DNA of 64,000 bases from MFD04580-c1 sp963702995 (lineage in GTDB: Bacteria; Planctomycetota; Phycisphaerae; Tepidisphaerales; Tepidisphaeraceae), in the NCBI GenBank assembly GCA_963702995.1, contig OY969783.1:1736001-1800000 (forward strand). Direction: 5' to 3'. Below are positions 34,716 to 43,695 of the stretch, piece by piece. The position numbers and the translations under genes were made by a program. The first letter of the stretch is position 1; every line of letters starts with the position of its first letter. The notes under the pieces were generated by a model. The model made no database searches. It had not been told where the DNA came from and was given only the letters and a program-made list of their open reading frames with translations.

Positions 34716-36207
34716 GGGTGTGGCCAATCTTTGTGGCCTTGGGTTAATATACGCGTGGCTCCGCCCTTTGATGGCAAGGAGGCCTCATGGACCGCGACGC
34801 AGTCAAGCGTGCGCTCAATGAACAGATCGAACAATCTCTGGAGAAGGCATTGGACGCGGTGGAGCACGCGCCCGATGGGAGTTGGATCGCCGCCAGCGAG
34901 TGGCAGGTCCGCGAGATTTTCCAGAAGCTCATGAGCGAATCGTATCAGCAGATATTGCAGGCCCGCATGGATGCCGCCCCTCAGGCGGCTTTTTCCCCCT
35001 CTGGATCAGCGAAAGCTCAAAAGCAAAGGAAAGCGTCTGATCAGCGTGCTGACCGCCGACGGTGAAGTGCGTCTTTGTCGCAAATACTTCTGGTCCAAGG
35101 CGTGTGGGGGCGTTTGTCCGGCCGATGAGTTGTCGGGCGTCGCCAAGTTGACCGTTTCGCCGGGTGCGATGGAATTGTGTTGTCTGATGGGCATCGGGCA
35201 GGACTTTGCCCAAGCCAGCGAGGACCTGAGGCGTGTGGGGGGCATCGGCACAAGCAAAGAGCGGCTGCGGGCCATTGTCGAGGGCACCGGCCAGGATGTT
35301 CGAAAGGTCCGCGACAGCGGCAAGTTGGCTCCGGCATGGACGACGCCGCAGGCGAAGCTGGACGACGGCACGAGCCGGGTCTACACCGGCATCGACGGGG
35401 TGATGGCGCCGACGGTGACCCAGGACGAAAAGGACAAACGCCGGAAAAGGCACGTGGAGCGTCGAAAACAGCGGGAAAAAGCCGGGTTGGGCAATGCCAA
35501 GCCCCTACCCCAGCGGCGTGTCGGCAGCGATGAGCGTTACAAGGAGATGAAGATCGGGGTCTTCTACGACCAGCCCAAGCAACGTCGCCATGTGTTCGTC
35601 AGCGAAAATGACGGCAAGGCTTTCGGCAAGCTGCTGGGCCGGCATGCATCGCTGATCAACCTGGAAGCAGCCGACTGCGCCTTGTCGCTGACTGACGGGG
35701 CCAAGTGGATCTGGCGTCAGGTGGTCACCTGGCTGGTGTGCCTCACGGCGGTGCTGCTGGACTTTTACCACCTGGCCCAGCATGTGCATGAGGCGGCTCG
35801 ATGTTGCCTGGGCCAGGGCGAGAAAGCGCGGGCCTGGGCCAGTGCGGCGTTGAAAGACGTCAAGCAGGGCGGAGCCAAGGCTCTGTTGGCCACCATTGAT
35901 GCCTTGGACAAACAGGTGCGTGCTCCGCACAAGAAAAAAGCCATCTCTAACCTGCGCAAGTACGTCTGGAAGCGACGTGAGATGCTCGATTACCCCACTG
36001 CCTTGGCCAAAGGCTGGGATATCGGCTCAGGCCCACCGAAGCGACCTGTAAGACCCTGACCTTGCGGCTGAAACGGCCGGGAATGAAATGGGACCGCGAC
36101 CATGCTGCGCAGATGATGAATCTGATCGCCATGCGTGAAAGCGGGCAGTGGAAAGCCTACTGGACTCAGCGAGCGGCGGCGTAAGGCCACAAAAGATGGT
36201 CACACCC
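34716..36207 (+). mobile_element. ISKra4-family insertion sequence with 9-bp target duplication
   Basis: 1492 bp. Imperfect inverted ends of about 25 bp: GGGTGTGGCCAATCTTTGTG at the left and, read from the right end, GGGTGTGACCATCTTTTGTG. The target CAGGCCCTG is duplicated exactly at 34707-34715 and 36208-36216 (a 7-bp reading AGGCCCT is also possible if one more G belongs to each end). It carries one transposase gene. Confidence 0.85.
34787..36184 (+). CDS. ISKra4-family DDE transposase (two frameshifts)
   Basis: Start ATG 34787 with AAGGAGG upstream. Breaks lie near 34990 (T5/C5 run) and near 36030; joined length is about 465 residues. ISKra4 features: LTADGEVRLCRKYFWSKACG, GIDGVMAPTV (first Asp), DERYKEMKIGVFYDQPKQRR, LTDGAKWIW, LLDFYHLAQHVHEA (second Asp), and in the restored end GWDIGSGPTEATCKTL (Glu) with LKRPGMKWD. 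The element probably moved recently because the ends and the target duplication are clean. If the breaks are real, it is inactive. Confidence 0.8.
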
Positions 36208-36396
36208 CAGGCCCTGCGCGAGGCGTTGTTTGATGCCGCTTGCCTCCGCAATCGAATCACGCCGCAGGACCTGGTTCGGCTCGGCGATGCCGACCTGGGG
36301 GAGGCCCTGTCCGAGGCGGGTGGGCCGTCAAAGGCTGACCCTTTGATCGTTCGAACGGCGCTGGCCCGATACCTGGAGCGAAAGGGAGGATGAGCC

Positions 36397-37077
36397 ATGG
36401 AGATGGACGCGGAACTGATTCGACCGGACCTCGCTCGTCTGCGGAGCGATTTGGCGGCCGCCGTGTTCGGCCGGTCGGTCGTCGCCCCGGCGCGATTATC
36501 GATGGGGTCTCCGATGGGCTCTCCCCGCGCCACGCATCGCGTACGTGGCCGCGAGCAGCGGAACCCGACGCCCGCGGCGGATTGGAATGAAAGCGGGCGT
36601 GCTGACATCCCGAAGCTCGAACCGGCCGCTGTCGAGTCTGAAGCGCCAAGGGTCGGCGATCCCAACGCCGGTCGGCCAGCCGAAGCGGATGCGGCCGCGA
36701 ACCCTCGTGCGGATTGGATGCAATTGCTCCAGGCCGTGTCGCGATCCGCCGGCGCTGCTTTCGGGGCCGCGCCGGGTGCCTCGTCGAGCGATACGCCGAC
36801 GCCGGGCGGGAGCGGATGCGGCCCGAGCCCCTCCTTCGGTTCACGCACCGACGGGGCGGCCGGGCCGAGCGATGACCCTGACTGGCTGCGCTCGTTCGGC
36901 CGGACGGTCGGGGGCGATGCTGGCCTGGGCGGTTCTCCGTCGCTGGCATCGCAGGCGCTGGGATCCCCAGGATATGAGGCGGCCGCCGAGCAGTTGGCGC
37001 TGGCGGGCCAGCGGCTTCTTGAGGCGGCCGCCAAGATCAGCGGCGCGACCGCGATCGCGATCCTCTCTGCTGAATGA
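36397..37077 (+). CDS. Phage tail protein of unknown function, in tape-measure position
   Basis: 226 residues from MEMDAELIRPDLARLRSDLA, low complexity in the middle (GASSSDTPTPGGSGCGPSPS) and helical at the end (YEAAAEQLALAGQRLLEAAA). GGGAGG lies upstream of ATG 36397. It follows the tail chaperone, where a long tape measure gene is expected, but is far shorter than usual. It may be a short tape measure or an unrelated tail protein. Intact frame. Confidence 0.5.
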   Translation: MEMDAELIRPDLARLRSDLAAAVFGRSVVAPARLSMGSPMGSPRATHRVRGREQRNPTPAADWNESGRADIPKLEPAAVESEAPRVGDPNAGRPAEADAAANPRADWMQLLQAVSRSAGAAFGAAPGASSSDTPTPGGSGCGPSPSFGSRTDGAAGPSDDPDWLRSFGRTVGGDAGLGGSPSLASQALGSPGYEAAAEQLALAGQRLLEAAAKISGATAIAILSAE

Positions 37078-37122
37078 GACGGGGCCACCGTCGAAGACCA
37101 TTCGGTTGAGCCGATCGTCCCG

Positions 37123-37342
37123 AACGCGCCGCGCCCGTGGGCAAACGACCAGCCGCCGTAGTTGGAGACCGACCTGTCGCATGGGCGCTTGACGCCCGCC
37201 CGCGGCGGGCCCCGCTTCCTGACGGGCGCGGTTCGTTGGCAACCCGCCCGGCGGCCAAGCTGCGCGGCGCGGAGTTGCCCGCCGGCGACGCGGCGCGAAC
37301 CAGAGGGGCCGGAGGACCGCTTCCTGACGGGCGCGGCTCGCT
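37123..37342. repeat. Dispersed GAGCCGCG repeat, copy 6 (three arms)
   Basis: AACGCGCCGCGCCCGTGGG (37123), CCGCTTCCTGACGGGCGCGG plus TTCGTT (37212-37237) and a second such arm at 37317-37342. Fills most of the 37078-37405 gap. Confidence 0.65.
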
Positions 37343-37405
37343 GGGCGCGGCTCGCGGGGCGCGGTTCGGACCGGTTGGGCTTTGGATCTATGTGGGAGCC
37401 CATTT

Positions 37406-38212
37406 ATGCCGCTCGATGCTTCGACACAGATTTCGATCGGGCCGTACGCCTGCTGGGACGAAGGGACTGAAGAGACCTTCAACGCGGCGACGCCGGCTGA
37501 GAATCATGCGGTGCGGACGCTCCGGTGCGCGTGGCAGGATCGGCTGGGGATTACGCAGTGGCTCATGGGCGGGTCGAGCCGAACGGGGGCCGCCGCCACA
37601 TATCACCCAGCGCATGCGTACCCGGACCAGCCGAATTGGTCGTGCCGATCGGTTCGGCTTAAAGGGGAAGGCGTCCTGACGGTCGGGGCGGCCGGGCTGG
37701 TCGCCTATGAGCGGGCCGTGCTCTCCGTCACCTACGGCGTGCCGCAGTGGGCGGTGGGGGACCCGAACCAGCTTGGCGAGCAGGAGATCGACTTTGCGGC
37801 CGCCGACTACCTGGTGCCGCCGACACGGGCGTCGTTCAAGTGGTCGGACGGGACCGAACTCCCGCCGGCGGCCGTGCCGTCGCTCCGGGTGACGACCATC
37901 CACTACTCACGGACGCGGTTCGGCGTGGACGACTTTTCGGCGCTGCTGGCGACGATGGAGTCGCTGACCGACACCTGCAACAGCATCACGTTTGAAGGCG
38001 CGGCGCCGGAGACAATCCTCTTCCGCGGAGCGCGCAGCCGGCGGACGATCACATCGGCCGGGGAGCAGCGCTGGGCGGTGACGTTCAACTTCGCCCGCAA
38101 CAAGCTGGGCTGGAACGTCCGTTGGCGCCCGGGGGTCGGATGGGCGCCGTTCACGCGGATGGACGGAACGAAGCTCTACCCGACGGCCGACCTCAATCAG
38201 CTCTACCCATGA
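37406..38212 (+). CDS. Phage tail structural protein of unknown function
   Basis: 268 residues from MPLDASTQISIGPYACWDEG. Beta-rich with GITQWLMGGSSRTGAAATYH, VLSVTYGVPQWAVGDPNQLG, TEGA-like turns and a C-terminal RKNKLGWNV-like stretch (FNFARNKLGWNVRWRPG). GGGAG lies 8 nt upstream. It overlaps the next gene by 4 bp. The position suggests a distal tail or baseplate-hub-related protein. No family recognised. Confidence 0.55.
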   Translation: MPLDASTQISIGPYACWDEGTEETFNAATPAENHAVRTLRCAWQDRLGITQWLMGGSSRTGAAATYHPAHAYPDQPNWSCRSVRLKGEGVLTVGAAGLVAYERAVLSVTYGVPQWAVGDPNQLGEQEIDFAAADYLVPPTRASFKWSDGTELPPAAVPSLRVTTIHYSRTRFGVDDFSALLATMESLTDTCNSITFEGAAPETILFRGARSRRTITSAGEQRWAVTFNFARNKLGWNVRWRPGVGWAPFTRMDGTKLYPTADLNQLYP

Positions 38213-38913
38213 CCCGATTGCCCCGCGCCAACAGCCCGGTGTCGCTCTCGTCGGAGGTGTGGAATCAGCTCGCCGACGTGTTGGAGCGGCTCGATCGAGT
38301 CGAGTACGCCCCGCCGCTGTGGGTCGAAGACGACGGGCGCGTGCGAACGGTGGGCGTCGCCCCGCCGGCGCCCGGCGGCTTCTGGGCACAATTGACCGAC
38401 AGCGCCACGCTATCGCTGGCGGCCGGGCCAACGTGGAAGTACGCCTGGTCGGAGCAGCGGCGAACGGCGACCGGCTGGGAGGCTGCCCCCGACGCCCGCT
38501 CCGGCACGACGACGGTCGGCTACGCGCTCAACACCGTCGCGACGGCGGATGCCGCGCCGGTGGGCGGCGCAGGCGGCGCCCCGGCGATCGGCGCCATCGT
38601 GCGGCTCTACGCCGACGCCCTGCCCGATTCCGACAACACCGCCTACACGTTCAGCTGGTCGCCCCCCGCGCTGTTCCCTGTGAACCTGACCCAGACCGGA
38701 GGCATCGACGGCACGGCCACGCTCGTCGCCGGCTACACGTACACCGCCACGACCCTGGCGGGCGTGACGCTGGGGACGAACCTTTCGCCCGAGTGGCCGC
38801 GCGGGATGGGGTCGATGACGCCGGCGACGAAGGGGACGGGGTATTTCAATGCCTCGGGGACATTCGTGCTGCATCAGGTGAGTGAGACGCTGAATGTGAA
38901 CGGGTGTCCGTGA
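38209..38913 (+). CDS. Phage structural protein of unknown function
   Basis: 234 residues from MTRLPRANSPVSLSSEVWNQ, coupled by ATGA overlap to the gene before. Beta-rich, Ala/Thr/Gly-rich; segments include VEYAPPLWVEDDGRVRTVGV and FVLHQVSETLNVNGCP at the C-terminus. Such composition fits tail tip or fibre-attachment proteins. Intact frame. No known domain seen. Confidence 0.55.
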   Translation: MTRLPRANSPVSLSSEVWNQLADVLERLDRVEYAPPLWVEDDGRVRTVGVAPPAPGGFWAQLTDSATLSLAAGPTWKYAWSEQRRTATGWEAAPDARSGTTTVGYALNTVATADAAPVGGAGGAPAIGAIVRLYADALPDSDNTAYTFSWSPPALFPVNLTQTGGIDGTATLVAGYTYTATTLAGVTLGTNLSPEWPRGMGSMTPATKGTGYFNASGTFVLHQVSETLNVNGCP

Positions 38914-38918
38914 AATCA

Positions 38919-39090
38919 AGGATGAAGGATGAAGGAGAAGGCGGAAGGAAATGCTGAATGCTGAATGCTGGGTGCTGAATGAAGTCGGCGCTCGGAGCGC
39001 TCCCCCTTTCGGCATTTGAGCATTCAGCATTCTCTCCCGCGTTCCGACTTCAGCATTTGACCTTCATCCTTCGCCTTCATCCTTCATCCG
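38919..39090. repeat. Foldback repeat R1 (GAATGCTGAATG type)
   Basis: The left arm has AAGGATGAAGGATGAAGGAG and AATGCTGAATGCTGAATGCT; the right arm has the complements ATTCAGCATTC, CAGCATTTGACCTTCATCCT and CTTCATCCTTCATCC. It could fold into a long imperfect hairpin. It ends 6 bp before the next start codon. Confidence 0.75.
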
Positions 39091-39096
39091 TGGCTC

Positions 39097-39895
39097 ATGT
39101 CCCAGATCCTCTGGAAACTCGACCCTTCCGGCAATGGGCCGCCGAAGCTGATCCTGGATGCGACGGGGAAGGCGGTTTATGACGCCTCGAACCCGCTGAC
39201 GGCGGATGGGCTGGTGTCGCTGACGTCGGACCAGCTCGTCGCGTTCGAGTTCGGGTCGGAGTGCGTTTGCTGCCCGACGTGCAGTTTCCCGTCCACGGGG
39301 TCGGTGCTGGCGCCGACGTTCTTCCGGGTGCAGGTCTCGGGGGTGACGCCTTGCCCGGCGTACCAGCCGCTGTTGCCGGGGAACGCGAGCGACTGGACGC
39401 CGTTCGAGTGGGATGGGAACGGCGTCAACGGGACGTGGGACCTGCATCGCATCGTCTACCCGGACCCGTTCTTCCTGTTTTGGGCCGGCGGGAGCGGCGG
39501 GTACCAGGACGGCGACTGCATGTGGGCGCGTGCAGACGGTGGGGCAGGGGACGACGGTCTTCCACGATTACGACAACGCGGGCAACGCGCCGTCGCACGT
39601 GCTGCACACGTCGAAGCGCGTAACGTTCCTGATGCGCGGCTCGGGTAACACGATCGCCAACTTCCAGACGGCGTTCCTGAAGCTGGCCGTCTTCATCGGC
39701 TTTGACTACGAGTACAACACGACGCTCGGCTCGGGCGACGTGGTCTTCCAGTCCGACACCAACACCGGCGGCGGCCCGTTCGACCAGGCCGGCCCGGCGA
39801 GCTACAACAACCTGGTCGGGCCGTGCGGCGACACGTATACGATCGGGGCCTCGGCGAGCGGGGGGAACGCTGTGATTCAGCCGTTCTGGAGCTGA
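39097..39895 (+). CDS. Phage structural protein with CxCCPTC motif (frameshifted)
   Basis: Starts MSQILWKLDPSGNGPPKLIL at 39097; a break near 39530 moves to the frame ending at 39895. Joined length is about 265 residues. It has a CVCCPTCSFPSTGSV segment (about residue 54), SDWTPFEWDGNGVNGTWDLH, and later TTVFHDYDNAGNAPSHVLHT and FIGFDYEYNTTLGSGDVVF. No ribosome site precedes the start; the right arm of foldback R1 is there instead. Probably a tail surface protein. Confidence 0.55.
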
Positions 39896-39900
39896 AGTCA

Positions 39901-40031
39901 AAGGATGAAGAGAATGCGGAAGTCGGAATGCTGAATGCTGAATGGGGGAGCATTCGGAGCGAGGTCTTCATTCATCATTCAGCATTTCAGCATTCAGCAT
40001 TTCCTTCCTCCTTCACCTTCATCCTTCGTCC
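39901..40031. repeat. Foldback repeat R2 (GAATGCTGAATG type)
   Basis: AAGGATGAAGAGAATGCGG and GAATGCTGAATGCTGAATG at left, ATTCAGCATTTCAGCATTC and CCTTCATCCTTCGTCC at right. Same design as R1 and ends 9 bp before the next start. Confidence 0.75.
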
Positions 40032-40039
40032 TTTCCCCC

Positions 40040-40252
40040 ATGCACCCCCTCTGTCTCATCTGCCCGCTCGCGGTCTGCCGGGGGACGTGCGCCTGCTCGG
40101 TTGACGGCCTCACGATCGAGGGGCGGACGTCCTGCCCGAAGCACCGCTTCGGCCGGCTGCCGCTCCAGGCGATCCCCGACGACTACGAGCCCGAGACCTC
40201 GGCCGACTCGCCCAAGCGCGGGTCGTGCTGTGACAGCCCGAAGAAAGGCTGA
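40040..40252 (+). CDS. Small Cys-rich phage protein
   Basis: 70 residues, ten Cys, from MHPLCLICPLAVCRGTCACS. CLIC, CACS, CPKHRFG and CCDS suggest zinc or disulphide structure. The gene lies between two foldback repeats and no Shine-Dalgarno is present. Its place before the fibre gene suggests a structural or chaperone role, but nothing is proven. Confidence 0.5.
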   Translation: MHPLCLICPLAVCRGTCACSVDGLTIEGRTSCPKHRFGRLPLQAIPDDYEPETSADSPKRGSCCDSPKKG

Positions 40253-40376
40253 ATGCTCAAATGCTGAATGCTGAATGACGGAGCGCTCCGAGGGCCGTCT
40301 TCATTCAGCACCCAGCATTCCGCCTTCAGCATTTCCTTTCATCCTTTCTTCCCCACCTCCTTCAGCCTTCACAACT
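40253..40376. repeat. Foldback repeat R3 (GAATGCTGAATG type)
   Basis: AATGCTGAATGCTGAATGAC near the left and ATTCAGCACCCAGCATTC with CTTTCATCCTTTC near the right. Ends just before the fibre start codon. Confidence 0.75.
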
Positions 40377-40379
40377 CCC

Positions 40380-42979
40380 ATGAGTTCCATCATCAACTAC
40401 GTTACCCAGGACGGTCAGACGACCGACGTCCTTGTCCCGTCGCCGCTCACCGGGGCGGGCGGGGGGCGCGGCGATCGTCAATAACGATGAGAAAACGGCG
40501 GAGTTCATCTGGACGAAGCAGGCGGCGAACCTGTTTTGGGCGGGGCCGGTGTCGGGGTCGAGCCCAAGCCGGCGTTCCGGCAGATCGTGGCGGCCGACAT
40601 CGCGGGGCTCTCGGGCGGGTCGGTGACGAGCGTTGCGCTGTCGCTGCCGGGGATCTTCAGCGTCTCGAGCTCGCCGGTGACGGCGTCGGGGACGTTGACG
40701 GCGGCGCTGGTGAGTCAGGCCGCGAACCAGGTGTGGGCGGGGCCGGTCAGCGGGGCGGCGGCCGCCCCGGCGTTCCGGAGCCTGGTGGCGGCGGACATCC
40801 CGAGCATCGCGGAATCGCAGGTGACGAACCTGACGACGGACCTGGCGGCGAAGCTGTCGGCCGTCAACAGCGGGGTCGCGAGCAACATCAGCGGCATCGT
40901 GTACGGGAGCGGGACGGCTCTGGCGGCGTTGACGATTGGGTCGGGGCTGACGCTGACCGGCAGCACGCTCGCGGCCAGCGGCGGCTCGGGCACGGTCACC
41001 AGCGTGAGCCTGACGGCCCCCTCGTGGCTCGCCGTCGGCGGTTCTCCGGTGACAGGGTCGGGCACGCTGGCGGTGACGGCCGCCACGGGGCAGACGGCGA
41101 ATTTGTTCCTGGCGACGCCGAACGGATCGACTGGGGGCGTGGCGCTTCGGGCGATCGCGGCCGCGGACCTGCCGACGAGCGGCGTGACGGCCGGGGCCTA
41201 CACTCTGGCCAGCGTGACGATCGACGCCTACGGGCGCGTGACGGCGGCCAGCAGCGGGACGGCGGGAACGCCCAACGCGTACGCGACGATCACGGACGGG
41301 ACGACCAGCACGACGGCCAGCGGCGCGGGGACCCTCACGTTCGCCGTCGCCAACTCCAAACTCTCGGTGGCCGTGAGCGGTTCGACGGTGACGTATGGGC
41401 TCAACCAGGCCAACATCACGGGCGTGGGGACGCTGACCGCCGGCGTCTGGCAGGGGACGGCGATCGCGGACGCGTACATCGCTTCGGCCGCGACGTGGAA
41501 CGCGAAAGGCAACGGCACCGTGACGAGCGTTGCGCTGTCGCTGCCGGGGATCTTCAGCGTCTCGGGCTCGCCGGTGACGGCGTCGGGGACGTTGACGGCG
41601 GCGCTGGCGACCCAGGCGGCGAACCAGGTGTGGGCGGGCCCGGCCAGCGGGGCGGCCGCCGCCCCGGCGTTCCGGAGCCTGGCGGCGGCGGACCTGCCGG
41701 TGTTTGTCGCGTCGGGCGCTTCGCACGCAGCGGGTGCCGTCCCAGACCCGGGCAGCTCGGCCGGGACGACGCGCTATCTGCGGGAGGATGCGACGTGGGC
41801 GACGGTGCCCGGCGGCTCCTTCGCTTCGCCGGTGGCGCCCGCGTCGGTGATCGTCAACACGCTGCCCTACAGCGGCACGCAGATGAACCTGATCGGCATC
41901 GCGTCGCTCGGCAATGCGACGACGCCCAGCGGCGGGAACGGCGACGGGGCCGTCGAGGGGACGGAGTGGCAGAAGAGCACCGACGGGACGACCTGGACGG
42001 ACCTTTACAACAACGCCGATCCCTCGGTCACGGCGGTGTTCGGCAACGTCTCGCCGGTGACGGCCCTGGCCATTGGGAACGTGACGCTCCGCGCGCGGTC
42101 GGTGGGGCGGATTTACAGCGGGGGGACGAAGGTCACGTCGAGCTGGGTCAGCAGCGGGGCCGTGGCGTACGCGGCTCCGTCGAGCGGGAGCGCGACGTTC
42201 GCCAGCGTGGCCGCGCCGGCGTCGGTGAAGTCGTGCCTGACGACCTACAGCGGGACCACGCAGTACGTGACGTGGCAGATCGATCAGGGGGACGCGTCGC
42301 CGACCACCGCCGACGCGGGCGGGGCGATCGCCTACAACGTGCAGTACAGCACGGACAACACCACTTGGCGGGACCTGGCGGGGACGAGCGGGAAGTTCAG
42401 CCGGATGATCGGCGGGCCGGTGACGACGCCGGGGTACACGTCGGGGAGCATGTACCTGCGTGCGGCCGCCGTGCCGCTGGTGACGAGCGGGGGGACGACG
42501 ACGGCGAGCAGCTATGTGACGTCAGCGGCCGTGGCGTATGCGGCGCCGGGCCCGCCAACTTGCTCAACTACACGGCCGGCTCGGACCTCGCGTCGGGCAC
42601 GTCGATGAGCGCGGGGGCCAACAACCTGGGGTCGTCGCAGTCATTCACGAGCGGCGGCGGGTTGCTGTCGATCACGGTCGCCGCTCTCGGTGTCGTCGTC
42701 GGGGCCGCGGCGACGGTGACGGGCTACATCTCCGCCGGCATCTCAATCGACGGCGGCACTTACATCCCCCTGTCGTACAGCCAGATCCCCCAGGATTCGT
42801 CTTACAACTGCCGCGTGTCGTGCAGCGCGTTGTACCGGACGACGCTGTCGGCGGGCTCGCACACGGTGCAGGTGAAGGTCTACGCATCAAGCGTCTCGGG
42901 CGGGATGAACCTCTACTGCCGCCCGTCCTCGGTCCCCAACGGTGAGAAGCTGGCGATCAGGGTGGATGAGGGGGCGTGA
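40380..42979 (+). CDS. Tail fibre protein with repeats (three frameshifts)
   Basis: Starts MSSIINYVTQDGQTTDVLVP at 40380. Breaks lie near 40460 (G6 run), 40550 and 42548; joined length is about 866 residues. Repeats of the type GTVTSVALSLPGIFSVSGSP and ANQVWAGPASGAAAAPAFRS occur twice nearly identically and partially elsewhere; this is a very common repeat class of prophage tail fibres. The C-terminal part (LLNYTAGSDLASGTSMSAGA to VYASSVSGGMNLYCRPSS) may be the receptor-binding tip. It is the longest phage gene here. Confidence 0.8.
40623..40796 (+). repeat. Intragenic fibre repeat, copy 1
   Basis: 174 bp, roughly 94% identical to 41520-41693 with a constant 897-bp offset. Confidence 0.85.
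41520..41693 (+). repeat. Intragenic fibre repeat, copy 2
   Basis: Partner of 40623-40796; recombination between them could shorten the fibre by 897 bp, exactly 299 codons, in frame. Confidence 0.85.
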
Positions 42980-43006
42980 TTTCTTTGTCAACGGGAGCAA
43001 CGCACC

Positions 43007-43537
43007 ATGGCATCATTCAATGTTGGAAGCGGTCCGGCGGTGGCCGATTTGTCGGCCGATCAGCGGGCGGCGGTTAAGAGCTACGTCGCGAGTCAGCAAC
43101 AGCCGGGCGGGTCGATGGTGGGCTTCAGCGCGCAGCAGATCGCGGACGCGCTGAATGCGCCGGCGACGCCGAACCCGGCCCCGAACCAGCTCGACCCGAT
43201 CCCATTGGCGGCCGTGCCGGACCTGCATCGGCGGCTGCTGACGGCGATCCTGGGGAGCACGGCCGACGTGGCGACAAAGGGCCTTATTGCCGGCGCGGTG
43301 GAGTCGCTGCGAAAGATGCACGAGGATTCGGGGCAGCCGATCGACCGGTCTGACGCGGCCGTTCAAGCGCTGATCGCGGCGGCCGTTGCTGGCGGCGTGG
43401 TGAGCCTGCAACGGGTGCCGGCGCTGTTGAACGTACCGGACCCGGCCATCCCCCGACTGATTTACCCGTCGTGGGCGATGGCGCATCTGGGCGGCGCGTG
43501 GGTCGCGGCCGCCGACGTGGCGGCGGCGGTGGGATGA
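43007..43537 (+). CDS. Phage protein of unknown function at the end of the tail module
   Basis: 176 residues from MASFNVGSGPAVADLSADQR; helical with GFSAQQIADALNAPATPNPA, LHRRLLTAILGSTADVATKG and LLNVPDPAIPRLIYPSWAMA. It is the last rightward gene, 36 bp before a terminator. It could be a fibre chaperone or end-of-module protein; no family recognised. Confidence 0.55.
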   Translation: MASFNVGSGPAVADLSADQRAAVKSYVASQQQPGGSMVGFSAQQIADALNAPATPNPAPNQLDPIPLAAVPDLHRRLLTAILGSTADVATKGLIAGAVESLRKMHEDSGQPIDRSDAAVQALIAAAVAGGVVSLQRVPALLNVPDPAIPRLIYPSWAMAHLGGAWVAAADVAAAVG

Positions 43538-43573
43538 GCGGATCAGACACTCAACGATCCGAGTGACGAAGCC

Positions 43574-43602
43574 GGGCCGCCCCGTTGGGCGGCCCGCTTC
43601 TG
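43574..43602 (+). terminator. Terminator at the right end of the phage gene block
   Basis: GGGCCGCCC / GGGCGGCCC perfect 9-bp stem with CGTT loop followed by GCTTCTGTT, 36 bp after the last rightward phage gene. Confidence 0.7.
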
Positions 43603-43695
43603 TTGGCGTGTCAGTTGTCTCGCGGGCGGTTTGCGGTGTCCCGCCGCCGGGTGCTCCGCTTTTGAACGGGCGACCAGCCAGGGAATCGATGGCGG

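Larger units (their letters stand above)
34533..36393 (+). pseudogene. T-like extension of the tail chaperone, interrupted by an insertion sequence
   Basis: The -1 frame reads 61 codons from 34533 to 34715 (with RWRAIYDRLRERRLTPGQIA, then LTLPQLAAELGLPSDDPA). An insertion sequence follows at 34716-36207. The same frame resumes after the duplicated target at 36217 (REALFDAACLRNRITPQDL...) and ends at 36393. Removing the IS and one 9-bp copy restores one continuous frame of about 119 codons. So the GT-form chaperone was one gene before the insertion; tail assembly is probably blocked. The right part could start alone at ATG 36196, but this would be inside the IS end. Confidence 0.75.
13591..43602 (+). 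mobile_element. Prophage-like island with toxin-immunity cassettes, probably defective
   Basis: About 30 kb of nearly all rightward genes with a recognisable virion order: terminase, portal, protease, scaffold, decoration, major capsid, tail tube, tail chaperone, fibre. The boundaries are set by a strong promoter on the left and a terminator on the right; the true attachment sites were not found. There is no integrase, excisionase, replication or clear lysis gene. Mu-like head parts (portal, gp36-like protein) are combined with a lambda gpE-like capsid protein, so the element is mosaic. An insertion sequence disrupts the tail chaperone. Many genes carry frameshifts. Confidence 0.85.

Noticed and set aside
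38919..40376. CRISPR array
   Set aside because: The GAATGCTGAATG repeats are palindromic foldback units separated by genes, with no regular spacer-repeat spacing and no cas genes.
40362..41726. Long leftward open frame opposite the fibre gene
   Set aside because: Arg-rich shadow of GC-rich coding sequence with no recognisable motif.
40268..42979. A 903-residue open frame across the fibre region
   Set aside because: Most of it is Arg/Gly-rich low-complexity translation of the wrong frame. The fibre repeats (GTVTSVALSLPG type) lie in the other frame; only the last 140 residues or so of this frame belong to the repaired fibre gene.
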